From a bacterium Scap17 (GTDB lineage Bacteria; Pseudomonadota; Gammaproteobacteria; Pseudomonadales; Halomonadaceae), in NCBI GenBank assembly GCA_013376735.1, contig VINJ01000001.1, positions 310,001 through 374,000 on the forward strand: a stretch of DNA of 64,000 nucleotides. Reading direction: 5' to 3'. The notes beneath the pieces were generated by a model. The model was not told where the DNA came from, made no database searches, and worked only from the letters and a program-made list of their open reading frames with translations. Of the stretch, positions 17,079 to 27,061 are shown piece by piece (position 1 is the stretch's first letter; each line of letters begins with the position of its first letter). A program made the position numbers and the translations under genes.

Positions 17079-19922
17079 TTACAGCGCTTCGATCTTGACG
17101 CGCTGGCTTGCCAGCAGCGCAAGTTCCGCCTGGGCATCGGCCAGCTTGGCGCGCTCCTTCTCGACCACATCGGCCGGTGCACGACCGACGAACTTCTCGT
17201 TGCCGAGCTTGTTCTCGAGGCCGGTGATGACCTTCTGCTGCTTCTCGTGCTCCTTGTCGATGCGCTTGAGCTCGGCTTCCTTGTCGATCAGGCCTGCCAT
17301 CGGCACCAGCACTTCCAGCTCACCGACGCGCTGGATGGCGGACATCGGGGCTTCGTCGCCTGCCGCCAGGAAGGTGATGCTTTCCAGACGTGCCAGCTTG
17401 GAGAGGAACAGGCGGTTGGCTTCCAGGCGCTCGGTATCGCCAGCTGCGCCGTTCTGCAGGAAGACTTCCAGCGGCTTGGCCGGTGACAGGTTGAGCTCGC
17501 CGCGCACGTTGCGGATGGCGATGATGATGCCTTTCAGCCACTCGATATCGCGGATGGCCTGCTCATCGATCCGGTCGGCTTCGGCCTGCGGCCACGCCTG
17601 GCTCATGATGCTTTCGCCTTCCACCGGCTTGCCGGCGTGCGGTGCGATACGCTGCCAGATCTCCTCGGAGATGAACGGCATCATCGGGTGGATCAGGCGC
17701 AGGATGGTCTCGAGAGCGCGCACCAGGGTGCGACGTGTGCCGCGCTTGGCTTCGATGCTGGCGTTGTCGTCCCACAGCACCGGCTTGGACAGCTCCAGAT
17801 ACCAGTCGCAGTACTCGTTCCAGATGAACTCGTAGAGCGCCTGGGAGGCGTGGTCGAAGCGGAACTCTTCCAGCGCGCGGGTGACCTGCTGCTCGGTCTG
17901 CTGCAGGCGCGCGATGATCCAGCGATCGGCGAGCGACAGCTCGACGGCTTCGCCGTTGACGCCGCAATCCTGGTCCTCGGCATTCATCAGCACGTAGCGC
18001 GCCGCATTCCACAGCTTGTTGCAGAAGTTGCGATAGCCATCGAGACGGCCCATGTCGAACTTCACGTCACGCCCGGTGGAGGCGAGTGACAGCAGAGTGT
18101 AGCGCAGCGCATCGGTGCCGTGAGGCTCGATGCCTTCCGGGAATTCGTTGCGGGTGGCCTTGGCGATCGCCTTGGCCTTCTTGGGCTGCATCATGTTGCC
18201 GGTACGCTTCTCGACCAGCTCCTCGATGCCGATGCCGTCGATCAGGTCGATGGGGTCGAGCACGTTGCCCTTGGACTTGGACATCTTCTGACCGAGGCTG
18301 TCGCGCACCAGACCATGCACGTAGACCTTGCGGAACGGCACTTCACCCTTGAACTTCAGGGTGAACATGATCATCCGCGCCACCCAGAAGAAGATGATGT
18401 CGAAGCCGGTGACCAGCACGTCGGTGGAGTGGAAGGTCTTGAGCTCTTCCGTGTCCGCCGGCCAGCCGAGGGTGCCGAAGGTCCACAGCGCGGAGCTGAA
18501 CCAGGTGTCGAGAACGTCTTCGTCCTGACGCAGTTCGACGTCGGCACCCAGGTGGTTCTCGGCGCGGACTTCCTCTTCATTGCGGCCGACATAGACGTTG
18601 CCGTCGTTGTCATACCAGGCCGGAATGCGGTGGCCCCACCACAGCTGGCGCGAGATGCACCAGTCCTGCAGGTCACGCATCCACGCGAAGTACATGTTCT
18701 CGTAGTTCTTGGGCACGAACTCGATGTCGCCGTTCTCGACCGCTTCGATGGCCGGGCGTGCCAGCTCCTCGACGGCCACGAACCACTGGTCCGTCAGCAG
18801 CGGCTCGATGACATCGCCGGAGCGGTCACCGTGCGGCAGGGTGTTGTTGACAACCTCGACCTGCTCCAGCAGGCCCAGCGCGTCCATGTCGGCGACCAGC
18901 TTCTCGCGCGCGACGAAGCGATCCAGACCGGCGTAGGCGGCTGGCAGGCTGGCGTCTTCCTGGGGCTGCGGACGGCCCTGGAGGTCATAGATCTCGGCGC
19001 GCTCCAGGATGGTGGCATCCTGACTCATCACGTTGATCAGCAGATGGCCCTGACGCTTGCCGACTTCGTAGTCATTGAAGTCGTGGGCCGGGGTGATCTT
19101 GACGCAACCGGAGCCCTTTTCCATGTCGGCGTGTTCATCGGCGACGATGGGGATGCGGCGACCGACCAGCGGCAGTTCGATGAACTTGCCGACCAGGCTC
19201 GCGTAGCGCTCATCCTTGGGATTGACGGCCACGCCGGTGTCACCCAGCAGGGTTTCCGGGCGTGTGGTGGCGACGATGACGTAGTCCTTGCCATCGGCGG
19301 TCTTGACGCCATCGGCCAGCGGGTAGCGGAAGTGCCAGAAGCTGCCTTGCTGCTCGCGGTTCTCGACCTCGAGATCGGAAATCGCGGTGTGCAGGGTCGG
19401 GTCCCAGTTGACCAGACGCTTGCCACGGTAGATCAGGTCTTCCTTGTGCAGACGCACGAAGACTTCTTGCACCGCCTTGTAGAAGCCGTCATCCATGGTG
19501 AAGCGTTCGCGGCTCCAGTCGATGCTGGTGCCCATGCGACGCAGCTGGCGGGTGATGTTGCCGCCGGACTCTTCCTTCCACTCCCAGATCTTGTCGGTGA
19601 AGGCTTCGCGGCCGAGATCATGTCGGGTCTTGCCTTCTTCGGCGGCGACCTTGCGCTCGACCAGCATCTGGGTGGCGATACCGGCGTGGTCGGTGCCTAC
19701 CTGCCACAGGGTGTTGCGACCCTGCATGCGGCGCCAGCGGACCAGGGTGTCCATGATGGAATCCTGGAAGGCGTGGCCCATGTGCAGGGAGCCGGTAACG
19801 TTGGGCGGCGGGATGACCAATGAGAAGCTCTCGCCCTGGCCTGATGGCGCAAAGCGGTTGTCGGATTCCCAGCGCTCGTACCAGCGCGTCTCGATGGCGT
19901 TCGGTTGGTAGGTCTTGTCCAT
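17079..19922 (-). CDS. valS: Valyl-tRNA synthetase
   Basis: ValRS charges tRNA-Val and edits misactivated threonine. This 947-residue protein has the class I HIGH motif as GSLHMGHAF near residue 46-50 and KMSKS as [14 protein letters not shown]. The editing domain ([19 protein letters not shown]), anticodon-binding domain and the C-terminal coiled-coil arm ([19 protein letters not shown]) are all present, and the length is normal. The start at 19922 gives [18 protein letters not shown], the usual N-terminus. In many gammaproteobacteria valS follows pepA and holC; here holC is separated from valS by an inserted kinase gene on the other strand. Confidence 0.98.
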   Translation of the reverse strand: MDKTYQPNAIETRWYERWESDNRFAPSGQGESFSLVIPPPNVTGSLHMGHAFQDSIMDTLVRWRRMQGRNTLWQVGTDHAGIATQMLVERKVAAEEGKTRHDLGREAFTDKIWEWKEESGGNITRQLRRMGTSIDWSRERFTMDDGFYKAVQEVFVRLHKEDLIYRGKRLVNWDPTLHTAISDLEVENREQQGSFWHFRYPLADGVKTADGKDYVIVATTRPETLLGDTGVAVNPKDERYASLVGKFIELPLVGRRIPIVADEHADMEKGSGCVKITPAHDFNDYEVGKRQGHLLINVMSQDATILERAEIYDLQGRPQPQEDASLPAAYAGLDRFVAREKLVADMDALGLLEQVEVVNNTLPHGDRSGDVIEPLLTDQWFVAVEELARPAIEAVENGDIEFVPKNYENMYFAWMRDLQDWCISRQLWWGHRIPAWYDNDGNVYVGRNEEEVRAENHLGADVELRQDEDVLDTWFSSALWTFGTLGWPADTEELKTFHSTDVLVTGFDIIFFWVARMIMFTLKFKGEVPFRKVYVHGLVRDSLGQKMSKSKGNVLDPIDLIDGIGIEELVEKRTGNMMQPKKAKAIAKATRNEFPEGIEPHGTDALRYTLLSLASTGRDVKFDMGRLDGYRNFCNKLWNAARYVLMNAEDQDCGVNGEAVELSLADRWIIARLQQTEQQVTRALEEFRFDHASQALYEFIWNEYCDWYLELSKPVLWDDNASIEAKRGTRRTLVRALETILRLIHPMMPFISEEIWQRIAPHAGKPVEGESIMSQAWPQAEADRIDEQAIRDIEWLKGIIIAIRNVRGELNLSPAKPLEVFLQNGAAGDTERLEANRLFLSKLARLESITFLAAGDEAPMSAIQRVGELEVLVPMAGLIDKEAELKRIDKEHEKQQKVITGLENKLGNEKFVGRAPADVVEKERAKLADAQAELALLASQRVKIEAL

Positions 19923-20185
19923 GGGTCTGCATTGATCCGGTTGGGCGGGGCGTCCCGCGCCGGCTCAAGGAGCGGTCAGCGCAGGCAGAAAATGGGCTCG
20001 ATTATAGCGCCGCTGATGTCGGGCGTCATTCGGTCTTGGCGGGCAGGCTCTCGTGGCGTCCGGCAGACGCAGTTTTCATAAAGCAGGCAACATCCACGCA
20101 CTGATGCCGTATCCTGTTGCGATCTCATCAGGCCGAGGCTTGCCGCCTCGCACACTTCCCATTTTCTCACGCTCGCGGAGCCGCA
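19923..20185. other. Divergent valS-kinase intergenic region
   Basis: This 263-base region must hold the promoters for valS (leftward) and the kinase (rightward). Nothing else is recognisable; I do not see a T-box, as expected for a proteobacterium. Confidence 0.5.
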
Positions 20186-23140
20186 ATGCCCAAGCCTCGC
20201 CCCACGGACGGTGCCCCTCGTCCGACTCGTCGTTGGGTCTGGCATGAACTGCTGCGTCATGCGCTGGTGCCATTGCTGGTGCTCGAGGTGGCGCTGCTGG
20301 GCTGCTATCTGGTGCTGCACTGGCTGGTCTCCGGGCAGCAGGACTCCACGCGCAGTGAGCGGGTGAATACCCAGCTCGAGCAGCTGACCCATTACGAGGC
20401 AGAGCATATCAGCCTGCTGGCGGATGACTGGCGCAGCGATGTCCGCCAGCTGGCGCGCAGTGCTCTGCGTCACATGGATACCCCCGTGACGGCCCGCCAG
20501 CGCGAGCAGGAGCTGAAGCGCCACATGAGCGCGGGCGACGGCACCCTGTACGTCGCCGAGAATGATGGTGGCGCCGGCTCCTACTACTCCTCGCTGGTGC
20601 CCAGCTATCTGCAGGACCACGACAAGGTGGTGCGCCTCTCGGCAATGGACGCTCAGGTGTCGGACATGCTCGCCACGCAACCCGAGCTGCGCCAGATCTG
20701 GTTCTCCGGCTACGATGGCTATTTCCGCATGTTGCCGTGGACCGATACCCGCAACATCTTCACGCCCGGCGTCGACCTCACCAGCTACGGCTTCTACTAC
20801 CTGGCGGATGACCGCAACAACCCGAGTCGTGGCGCCGTCATCACGCCGCCTTACCAGGACCCGGTCGGCAGCGGGTGGCTGGTCTCGACGCTGATGCCGG
20901 TCCATCGCGGCGACTTCCTCGAAGGCGTGGTCGGGATCGATGTCACCCTCGATTCTCTGGTCGAGCGGCTCGAGAATGCCGAGCTGCCCTGGGGCGCCTA
21001 TCTGATTCTGGTGAGTGGCGATGTCGTCATGGCCATGCCGCGTGTCGGCGAGCAGGATTTCGGCCCCCAGCCCGATCCCGAAGTGGTGCCGATGCCGCTG
21101 CTGCACGATCGCTTCCTCGATACGGCGCATGATGTCGAGAACTCCCCGGCCATGGCGCATCTGCTGCGGAGTATCTCGGATGAGGCGCAGGGCGTGCGCA
21201 GCGTTTCCTTGCTCGCCGGTGAGCGGCTGGTCGGCTGGCAATCGGTGCCGGGCACCGACTGGCGGTTGCTGGCGGTGGTGGATGCGCAGCAGGTCAACAG
21301 CGGCATCGATATCTGGAATGAGCGTTTCAACCAGCTGGGCTACGTGATGCTGGTGGGACTGATTCTGTTCTTCTTCGCCCTGCTGGTGGTGATGCGCTGG
21401 CGGGCCGAGACCATGGCGGCCACCCTGTCCGAATCACTGGCACGCCTCAGCGACATGGCACTGCGCATCGGTCGCGGCCAGCCCGTAGTCCGCGAGCGCT
21501 TCCAGCTGCAGGAGCTGGACCAGGCCGGCGAGGCATTGCGCGAAGCGGCCCAGCGGCGCGATCAGATCGAGCTTGAGCGCGCCGAAGGGGCGCGGCACGT
21601 CGAGATGGTGATGGCGGCCTCCGGCGATGCCACCTGGCGCTACGACTTCGAACAGGACGATCTCTACCTGCACGAGAATTTCTTCCTGATGCTGGGGCTG
21701 CCGGTCCGCGCCAGCATGCACCTGGCGGACCTTGACGCCATGACGCACCCGGAAGACCTCGTCGGTCTGCTCGAGGCGCGCTGGCGAGTCATGCACGGTG
21801 AGAGTTGGGCCGAGGCACGTGACGTGCGCTATCGGCATGCGCGTGGTCATTGGGTCTGGGTGCAGATTCGCGGCCAGATCACCCGGCGTGATCATGAGGG
21901 CCGGCCACAGCGCGCGACCGGGCTTGCGCTGGACATCCAGCGTCACAAGCAGTCGCTCAAGCTGCTGGAGGCGGCCCGCGACAGTGCCACCGAGGCCAGT
22001 CAGTCCAAGTCGCGTTTCTTCTCGAGTTTCAGTCACGAGATTCGCACCCCGCTCAATGCCATCATGGGCTTCACGGACCTGCTCTGTGAGGAAGCCGACC
22101 TGACCCGCGAGCAGCGCCGCTACGTGGATGAGGCCAGTCATGCGGCGGCACAGCTGTCGGCGCTGATCGAGGACGTGCTGCAGATGTCGAGTCTGGAGGC
22201 TGGTGATCTGCCGCTGGATTGCCAACCCCTCTCGGTGGGCCAGAAGCTGATACGGCTGGCGGGGCAATATCAGCCGCGCCTGGAGAGTGCCAATCTGACG
22301 CTATCGCTGGCACTGGAAGGCGAGTCATTGTGGCTGAATGCCGACCAGCGTCGCCTGGATCAGATTCTCGGTAACCTGATGGGCAACGCCATCAAGTACA
22401 ACCGCGAGGGGGGCTGGATCCGTCTGGCTATCGGCCAGGAGCGCAATGCCAGCGGGGTGGAGATGGGCTGGGTGGAAATCACCGATGGCGGCTTTGGCTT
22501 TGATTCCGCGCAGGCGGTCCAGCTGTTTCAGCCGTTCTCGCGTCTGGGGCGTGAAGACTCAGGGATCGAGGGTACCGGGCTCGGGCTGGCGCTGTCGCGG
22601 GAGCTTGCCCGCCGCATGGGCGGTGACATCACGGCACGGGGCGAGCTGGGCGAGGGCGCCAGCTTCCGGGTCTGGTTGCCGCTGGCGGATGTCAGTGCCC
22701 ATGAGCGCGTCGTCCAGGCGGCGTGGTCGGCGGAGAAGGGATTGCCGGTACCCTGTCGCTGGCTGGTGATCAGCACGCGGGCGCAGGACCGTCTGCGCCT
22801 CGAGGTGATCGGCAGTCACGTCGCCAATCTGGAGATCATCATCGCCAGCAGTGCGGCCCAGGCGTTGCGCCTGGTGCGAGATGTCTGCCCGTGTCTGGTC
22901 ATCTTCGGCGATGTGCCGGACATGAACGTGGCGGCGCTGTTCGCCGAGATCCAGCGTATGCCGCGTGAGCTGCCGTTGTGGGCTGTGCGAATCGGGGAGC
23001 GTGACGCCAGCGAGGCTGCAGGCGGTCTGCCCGAGGCCTTCTTCGACAGCGGTGAAAGTCCGCCCGACATGGACGATATCGAGCGCTGGATGACACATCT
23101 GATGGTCAGCTTCCAGCGTGCCTGCGATACGGACCGCTGA
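20186..23140 (+). CDS. Hybrid-like sensor histidine kinase with degenerate receiver
   Basis: This 984-residue inner-membrane kinase has a first helix at about residues 26-48, a large periplasmic sensor (dCache-like, with FSGYDGYFRMLPWTD and the VGIDVTLDSL strand), a second helix near 388-410, then a PAS fold (about 480-590). The HisKA dimerisation helix has the phospho-acceptor His617 in FFSSFSHEIRTPLNAI. The ATPase has N-box NLMGNAIKYN and GTGLGLALSREL. A receiver-like end (LVIFGDVPDMN) has no Asp at the expected phosphorylation position. GCGGAG precedes the ATG at 20186. No response-regulator gene is adjacent, so it is an orphan. Ligand is unknown; dCache domains often bind amino acids. Confidence 0.9.
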   Translation: MPKPRPTDGAPRPTRRWVWHELLRHALVPLLVLEVALLGCYLVLHWLVSGQQDSTRSERVNTQLEQLTHYEAEHISLLADDWRSDVRQLARSALRHMDTPVTARQREQELKRHMSAGDGTLYVAENDGGAGSYYSSLVPSYLQDHDKVVRLSAMDAQVSDMLATQPELRQIWFSGYDGYFRMLPWTDTRNIFTPGVDLTSYGFYYLADDRNNPSRGAVITPPYQDPVGSGWLVSTLMPVHRGDFLEGVVGIDVTLDSLVERLENAELPWGAYLILVSGDVVMAMPRVGEQDFGPQPDPEVVPMPLLHDRFLDTAHDVENSPAMAHLLRSISDEAQGVRSVSLLAGERLVGWQSVPGTDWRLLAVVDAQQVNSGIDIWNERFNQLGYVMLVGLILFFFALLVVMRWRAETMAATLSESLARLSDMALRIGRGQPVVRERFQLQELDQAGEALREAAQRRDQIELERAEGARHVEMVMAASGDATWRYDFEQDDLYLHENFFLMLGLPVRASMHLADLDAMTHPEDLVGLLEARWRVMHGESWAEARDVRYRHARGHWVWVQIRGQITRRDHEGRPQRATGLALDIQRHKQSLKLLEAARDSATEASQSKSRFFSSFSHEIRTPLNAIMGFTDLLCEEADLTREQRRYVDEASHAAAQLSALIEDVLQMSSLEAGDLPLDCQPLSVGQKLIRLAGQYQPRLESANLTLSLALEGESLWLNADQRRLDQILGNLMGNAIKYNREGGWIRLAIGQERNASGVEMGWVEITDGGFGFDSAQAVQLFQPFSRLGREDSGIEGTGLGLALSRELARRMGGDITARGELGEGASFRVWLPLADVSAHERVVQAAWSAEKGLPVPCRWLVISTRAQDRLRLEVIGSHVANLEIIIASSAAQALRLVRDVCPCLVIFGDVPDMNVAALFAEIQRMPRELPLWAVRIGERDASEAAGGLPEAFFDSGESPPDMDDIERWMTHLMVSFQRACDTDR

Positions 23141-23155
23141 CGCATGGCGTGTCGT

Positions 23156-23626
23156 TCAGCTGACGCCCTTGAGCTGATGTGAGCGCACGGCATAACCGCG
23201 TGACTTGTAGGTGCGCCAGCATTCGCGCTTGGTTACCAGCACATCCTGATGCTGATTGATGATCTCGGCGACGCGCTCGAAGCGTGAGAACCATTCGGGG
23301 ATCTTGGGGTGCAGGTTGAGCAGCGCCTCGATACCCGGCGCCGGGGCGTCCTGCCAGCCGATGGTGACCGGCGGGCGCGGCACGTCATCGGCGTGTTCGG
23401 CCTCGCGGGCGGCCATGTCGAGATCGATATCCAGCGCATGGGGCACGAAGCTTTCCGGGCGGAATTGCCACAGATGTTCATCGAACTGACGTGCCATCGC
23501 CTCGTCCTCGACATGCACATGCAGGCGAAAGCCCTTGGCGTGGATGGTCTCGGCCAGCCGGCAGGCGAATTCCAGCCGGGCTTCCAGCGTGGTGTCGGGC
23601 AGGATGTAGAAGTCGATCTGGGTCAT
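23156..23626 (-). CDS. holC: DNA polymerase III subunit chi
   Basis: HolC (chi) links the clamp-loader complex to single-stranded DNA-binding protein at the replication fork. This 156-residue protein starts MTQIDFYILPDTTLEARLEF and contains LHVHVEDEAMARQFDEHLW and FERVAEIINQ, typical chi segments. The length is usual. The start at 23626 is the family start; the frame is open upstream without similarity. The gene belongs to the pepA-holC-valS neighbourhood, but ilvE lies between it and pepA and the kinase gene between it and valS. Its stop is only 16 bases from the convergent kinase stop. Confidence 0.92.
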   Translation of the reverse strand: MTQIDFYILPDTTLEARLEFACRLAETIHAKGFRLHVHVEDEAMARQFDEHLWQFRPESFVPHALDIDLDMAAREAEHADDVPRPPVTIGWQDAPAPGIEALLNLHPKIPEWFSRFERVAEIINQHQDVLVTKRECWRTYKSRGYAVRSHQLKGVS

Positions 23627-23740
23627 GGGCACCGCTCGGGCAAGGAATTCTCGAGCGCTCAGGATACCGCACTCGCCGCGTGGCTTCGATGCAGCCTGCC
23701 TCCCGTGACATCTTTCCGCAGTCAGATATCCGCGCCCCAG

Positions 23741-23783
23741 AAACTCCAAGGCCCGCCTCTATGCGAGGCGGGCCTTGGAGTTT
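23741..23783. terminator. Long terminator hairpin between ilvE and holC
   Basis: A 19-bp perfect stem (AAACTCCAAGGCCCGCCTC and its complement) with loop TATGC ends in TTT on the plus strand and in TTT on the minus strand. It lies downstream of ilvE and upstream of holC, so holC probably has its own promoter. Confidence 0.85.
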
Positions 23784-23830
23784 CGGTTATCCTTCAAGCC
23801 ACATGGGCAGGCTCGAGGGCGTGTTTCAGA

Positions 23831-23898
23831 GCACTTGTGTCAGAGCGCTTATGTCCAAGCACTTATGTAAAAACTCATGTCAGTGCACTTATGCCAGA
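23831..23898. repeat. Five degenerate 14-bp tandem repeats at the ilvE stop codon
   Basis: Units start at 23831, 23845, 23859, 23873 and 23885, with consensus GCACTTATGTCAGA (the fourth unit has only 12 bases). The last unit contains the ilvE stop codon (23889-23891 on the minus strand). The units differ at several positions, so the array is old or under little constraint. Confidence 0.82.
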
Positions 23899-24983
23899 CG
23901 CGTCATCCAGCCACGCGTGTCTTCGGCGCGACCGTATTGCAGGTCCAGCAGCTGGCTGCGCAGACGCATGGCGACATCGCCGGCATTGGCGGTCAGGTCG
24001 AGGCGACCGTCTTCGCTGACCAGCTCGCCCACCGGGGTGATGACCGCCGCGGTGCCACAGGCGAACACCTCGGTGATCTCGCCGGAGGCGATACCTTCAC
24101 GCCACTCGTCGATGCTGATCGGGCGCTCTTCCGGCGTCAGACCCAGATCGGTCGCCATGGTCAGGATGGAGTCACGGGTGACACCTTCCAGAATGGTGCC
24201 GGTCAGGCGCGGCGTGACCAGACGGCCGTCCTTGAAGACGAAGAACAGGTTCATGCCGCCCAGTTCCTCGACCCACTTGTTCTCGGCGGCGTCCAGGAAC
24301 ACGACCTGGTCACAGCCATTGGCGGAGGCTTCGCTCTGCGCGGCCAGTGAACCCGCGTAGTTGCCGCCGCACTTGGCGAAACCGGTACCGCCGGCGGCCG
24401 CACGGTTGTAGTGCGAGGACAGCCAGATGGAGACCGGCTTGATGCCGCCCTTGAAGTAGGCCGCCACCGGTGAGGCGATCACGTAGTAATCGACCTCACG
24501 CGACGGACGCACGCCGAGGAAGGCTTCGCTGGCGATCATGAACGGACGCAGATAGAGGCTGCATTCGTCACTGACGCTGGCCGGAGTCGGTACCCAGGCG
24601 CTGTCCTGCGCGAGCAGGGCCTTGAGTGAGCCGACGAAGCCCTCGTCGGACAGCTCCGGCAGTGCCAGACGGCGGGCGGAGTTGCGGAAACGTGCGGCGT
24701 TCTTCTCGGGGCGGAAGGTCCACACCGAGCCGTCTTCATGACGGTAGGCCTTGATGCCTTCGAAGATTTCCTGGGCGTAGTGCAGTACCGAGGCGGCCGG
24801 GTCGAGGCTCAGCGGGCCGTAGGGGCGGACTTCATGGCCGTGCCAGCCGCCGTCGGCGGTCCAGCGTACATGGGCCATGTGATCACTGAAGTGACGGCCG
24901 AAGCCGGGATTGGCCAGAATGGTGTCGCGAACGGCAGCATCCGCCGGTTGCGTGGACGCGCGGACGTCGAAGCCTTTGGTCAC
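23889..24983 (-). CDS. ilvE: Branched-chain amino acid aminotransferase
   Basis: This PLP enzyme interconverts branched-chain amino acids and their 2-oxoacids, the last step of Val, Leu and Ile synthesis. The 364-residue length and layout fit the longer class (LHYAQEIFEGIKAYRHEDGS, then GGTGFAKCGGNYAGSL with the PLP lysine, and VFACGTAAVITPVGEL near the end) rather than the ~310-residue E. coli type. The start codon is GTG at 24983, with GGAG upstream. A stable hairpin lies in its 5' leader (25006-25032). Tandem 14-bp repeats start at its stop. It sits unusually between pepA and holC. Confidence 0.95.
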   Translation of the reverse strand: MTKGFDVRASTQPADAAVRDTILANPGFGRHFSDHMAHVRWTADGGWHGHEVRPYGPLSLDPAASVLHYAQEIFEGIKAYRHEDGSVWTFRPEKNAARFRNSARRLALPELSDEGFVGSLKALLAQDSAWVPTPASVSDECSLYLRPFMIASEAFLGVRPSREVDYYVIASPVAAYFKGGIKPVSIWLSSHYNRAAAGGTGFAKCGGNYAGSLAAQSEASANGCDQVVFLDAAENKWVEELGGMNLFFVFKDGRLVTPRLTGTILEGVTRDSILTMATDLGLTPEERPISIDEWREGIASGEITEVFACGTAAVITPVGELVSEDGRLDLTANAGDVAMRLRSQLLDLQYGRAEDTRGWMTRLA

Positions 24984-25005
24984 GTGGGTGTCTCCGTAGC
25001 AGCGA

Positions 25006-25032
25006 GACCCCCGGCGTGGAACGCCGGGGGTC
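25006..25032 (-). promoter_or_regulatory. Hairpin in the pepA-ilvE gap
   Basis: A perfect 12-bp stem (GACCCCCGGCGT and its complement) with a three-base loop lies 23 bases upstream of the ilvE GTG. In the transcription direction of pepA and ilvE there is no T-run after it, so it is not a clear terminator; a TATAAA-like -10 element lies just upstream of it on the minus strand (25041-25046), so it may be part of the ilvE leader. Confidence 0.55.
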
Positions 25033-25128
25033 GAATCATTTTTATAGGACCTCTCGGGTCAGCGATGCCGGGTGGCGAGCCGACTCGCGTGTCTCAACGC
25101 TAGCACGCCATCGAGAGCATGCGAAGCC

Positions 25129-26649
25129 TCAGGCGGTCTCTTCCAGCGGGGCGCTGAGTTCCGCTTCGCGATCCAGCAGGTATTGGGTCAGCAGGCCCAC
25201 CGGGCGGCCGCTGGCGCCTTTCTGCTTGCCGGACATCCAGGCGGTGCCGGCGATGTCCAGATGCGCCCACGGGAAGGTGTCCGCGAAGCGGGACAGGAAG
25301 CAACCTGCGGTGATCATGCCGGCTTCGCGACCGCCGATGTTGGCGATGTCGGCGAAGTTGGAATCCAGCTGCGTCTGATACTCGTCCCACAGCGGCATGT
25401 GCCAGGCACGGTCCCAGGCTTCTTCGCCGGCGTCGAGCAGGTCGAGCGCCAGATCATCATCGTTGGAGATCAGACCGGTGGCATGATTGCCCAGCGCGAT
25501 GACGCAGGCGCCGGTCAGGGTGGCGATGTCGATGACGCTGGCCGGCTCGAAGCGCTCGGCGTAGGTCAGCGCATCGCACAGCACCAGACGGCCTTCGGCG
25601 TCGGTGTTGAGGACTTCGACGGTCAGACCCTTCAGGGTCTTGATGATGTCGCCCGGCTTGGTGGCGCGGCCGTCCGGCATGTTCTCGGCGCTGGCCACGA
25701 TGGCCACCACGTTGAGCTTCGGCTTGAGTTCCAGCACGGTGCGCATGGTGCCGAACACGCTGGCCGCGCCGCCCATGTCGTACTTCATCTCGTCCATGCC
25801 GGCGCCCGGCTTGAGCGAGATACCGCCGGTATCGAAGGTGATACCCTTGCCGACCAGCACGTGCGGGGCTTCATTCTCGTCTTCCGCGCCGCGGTATTCC
25901 ATCACGATCAGGCGGCTCGGCTCTTCACTGCCGCGGCCGACCGACAGCAGGGACAGGGCGCCCAGCTCCTCGAGCTCTTCCTCGCCGAGCACGGTCACTT
26001 TCAGGGCGCCATCCGAGGCGGCGCCCAGTTGCTCGGCACGCTCGCCCAGGTAGCGCGGCGTGCAGATGTTGCCCGGCAGGTTGCCCAGCGTGCGCGCTTC
26101 ATTGACGCCCATGCCGATGGCGGCACCGACACGCAGGCCGGCTTCCAGTTCGGCCTGACGCTGCTTGTCGGCACTCACCACGCTCAGGCGGGTCAGAGAG
26201 ACTGGCTCGCCCGGCTTGCTCTTCATCTCGGTGAAGCGATAGGCAGTACGCAGTGCGCTCTCGGCGATCATGCGCGCCATCCAGTCAGCCTCACGCAGCT
26301 CGAGATTCAGCTCGAGGCCAGCGAAGGCCGCGTCTTCGACGGGCAGCTTGAGCAGGGCAGTCATGGCGGCATCGAGGCCACGCTTGTAACGGCTTTCGTC
26401 GAGCTTTTCCTCGCTGCCGAAACCGGCCAGAAGCAGGCGCTGAGCGCCGAGGCCCGGAGCGAAGGGCACCAGCAGGGTATTGCCGAGCTCGGGCTTGAAG
26501 TCGCCGCGCTCGATCAGCTGGGAAATCAGCTTCTCGCTGGCATCGTCGAGTCGTGCCGCAGCACCGGTGAGGTCGCCCTCGATGACAGGTACCACGATGC
26601 AGGCGGTTTCAAGCTGGGCCGGATTGGCAGTGACTACAGGAAATTCCAT
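25129..26649 (-). CDS. pepA: Leucyl aminopeptidase PepA
   Basis: PepA is a hexameric zinc/manganese aminopeptidase of the M17 family; in E. coli it also binds DNA in Xer recombination and carAB control. This 506-residue protein has the C-terminal catalytic signature NTDAEGRLVL and the metal and active-site stretch ITFDTGGISLKPGAGMDEMKYD. The N-terminal domain (about 1-170) is intact. The start MEFPVVTANPAQL at 26649 follows GTGGAG; upstream open frame is not family-like. It is divergent from lptF, the conserved gammaproteobacterial arrangement. Confidence 0.97.
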   Translation of the reverse strand: MEFPVVTANPAQLETACIVVPVIEGDLTGAAARLDDASEKLISQLIERGDFKPELGNTLLVPFAPGLGAQRLLLAGFGSEEKLDESRYKRGLDAAMTALLKLPVEDAAFAGLELNLELREADWMARMIAESALRTAYRFTEMKSKPGEPVSLTRLSVVSADKQRQAELEAGLRVGAAIGMGVNEARTLGNLPGNICTPRYLGERAEQLGAASDGALKVTVLGEEELEELGALSLLSVGRGSEEPSRLIVMEYRGAEDENEAPHVLVGKGITFDTGGISLKPGAGMDEMKYDMGGAASVFGTMRTVLELKPKLNVVAIVASAENMPDGRATKPGDIIKTLKGLTVEVLNTDAEGRLVLCDALTYAERFEPASVIDIATLTGACVIALGNHATGLISNDDDLALDLLDAGEEAWDRAWHMPLWDEYQTQLDSNFADIANIGGREAGMITAGCFLSRFADTFPWAHLDIAGTAWMSGKQKGASGRPVGLLTQYLLDREAELSAPLEETA

Positions 26650-27061
26650 GGCAACTCCACGCGCGCGAGTGAGGGTACGAAGATGAACAATACAAGGATG
26701 AAGGATGTCGTCAGGCCAGGCGTGCCCGGCTCGCGGCGACATCGGGGGCATGATCTGGATGGGGGCGCAGACCTCTCATGACAAGCTGAGCTGGCATGCA
26801 CGAGTGAGGGCAGTCCATCATGTCAGGCTGTCCACGTGCAATGCCTGGAGCCGCGACAAGGCAGCATCCTTTCTGGATAATGCTGCTGCATGAGGGGGAG
26901 CCGCTCCCGTCCAGTCTTCAGACCCGTGCCGCCAGTGTACGCAAAGGCTGCGCACCATGCATGAGGGGGATGATGCCTTCATGTGATCACGACCATTCCT
27001 CCACCGGCTATCATCGATCTGGTCAACACGCTCGCTTGCGAGCGGGAAACAGGAGTTCCAC
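26650..27061. other. Divergent pepA-lptF intergenic region
   Basis: This 412-base region separates two divergent conserved genes. A TATCAT -10-like element lies at 27008-27013 for lptF, with only a weak -35 match. A hairpin at 27029-27044 precedes the lptF ribosome site. Nothing else is recognised. Confidence 0.45.
27029..27044 (+). promoter_or_regulatory. Leader hairpin just before the lptF ribosome binding site
   Basis: A perfect 7-bp stem CGCTCGC / GCGAGCG with two central T lies four bases before CAGGAG (27049-27054) and 17 bases before the TTG start. It may influence lptF translation. Confidence 0.5.

Noticed and set aside
18120-19823. 567-codon open frame antisense to valS
   Set aside because: valS is certain on the other strand. 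The frame is a by-product of codon bias in GC-rich DNA.
25072-26781. 569-codon open frame antisense to pepA
   Set aside because: Same reason; the translation is repetitive in Gly, His and Gln, and pepA motifs are unmistakable on the minus strand.
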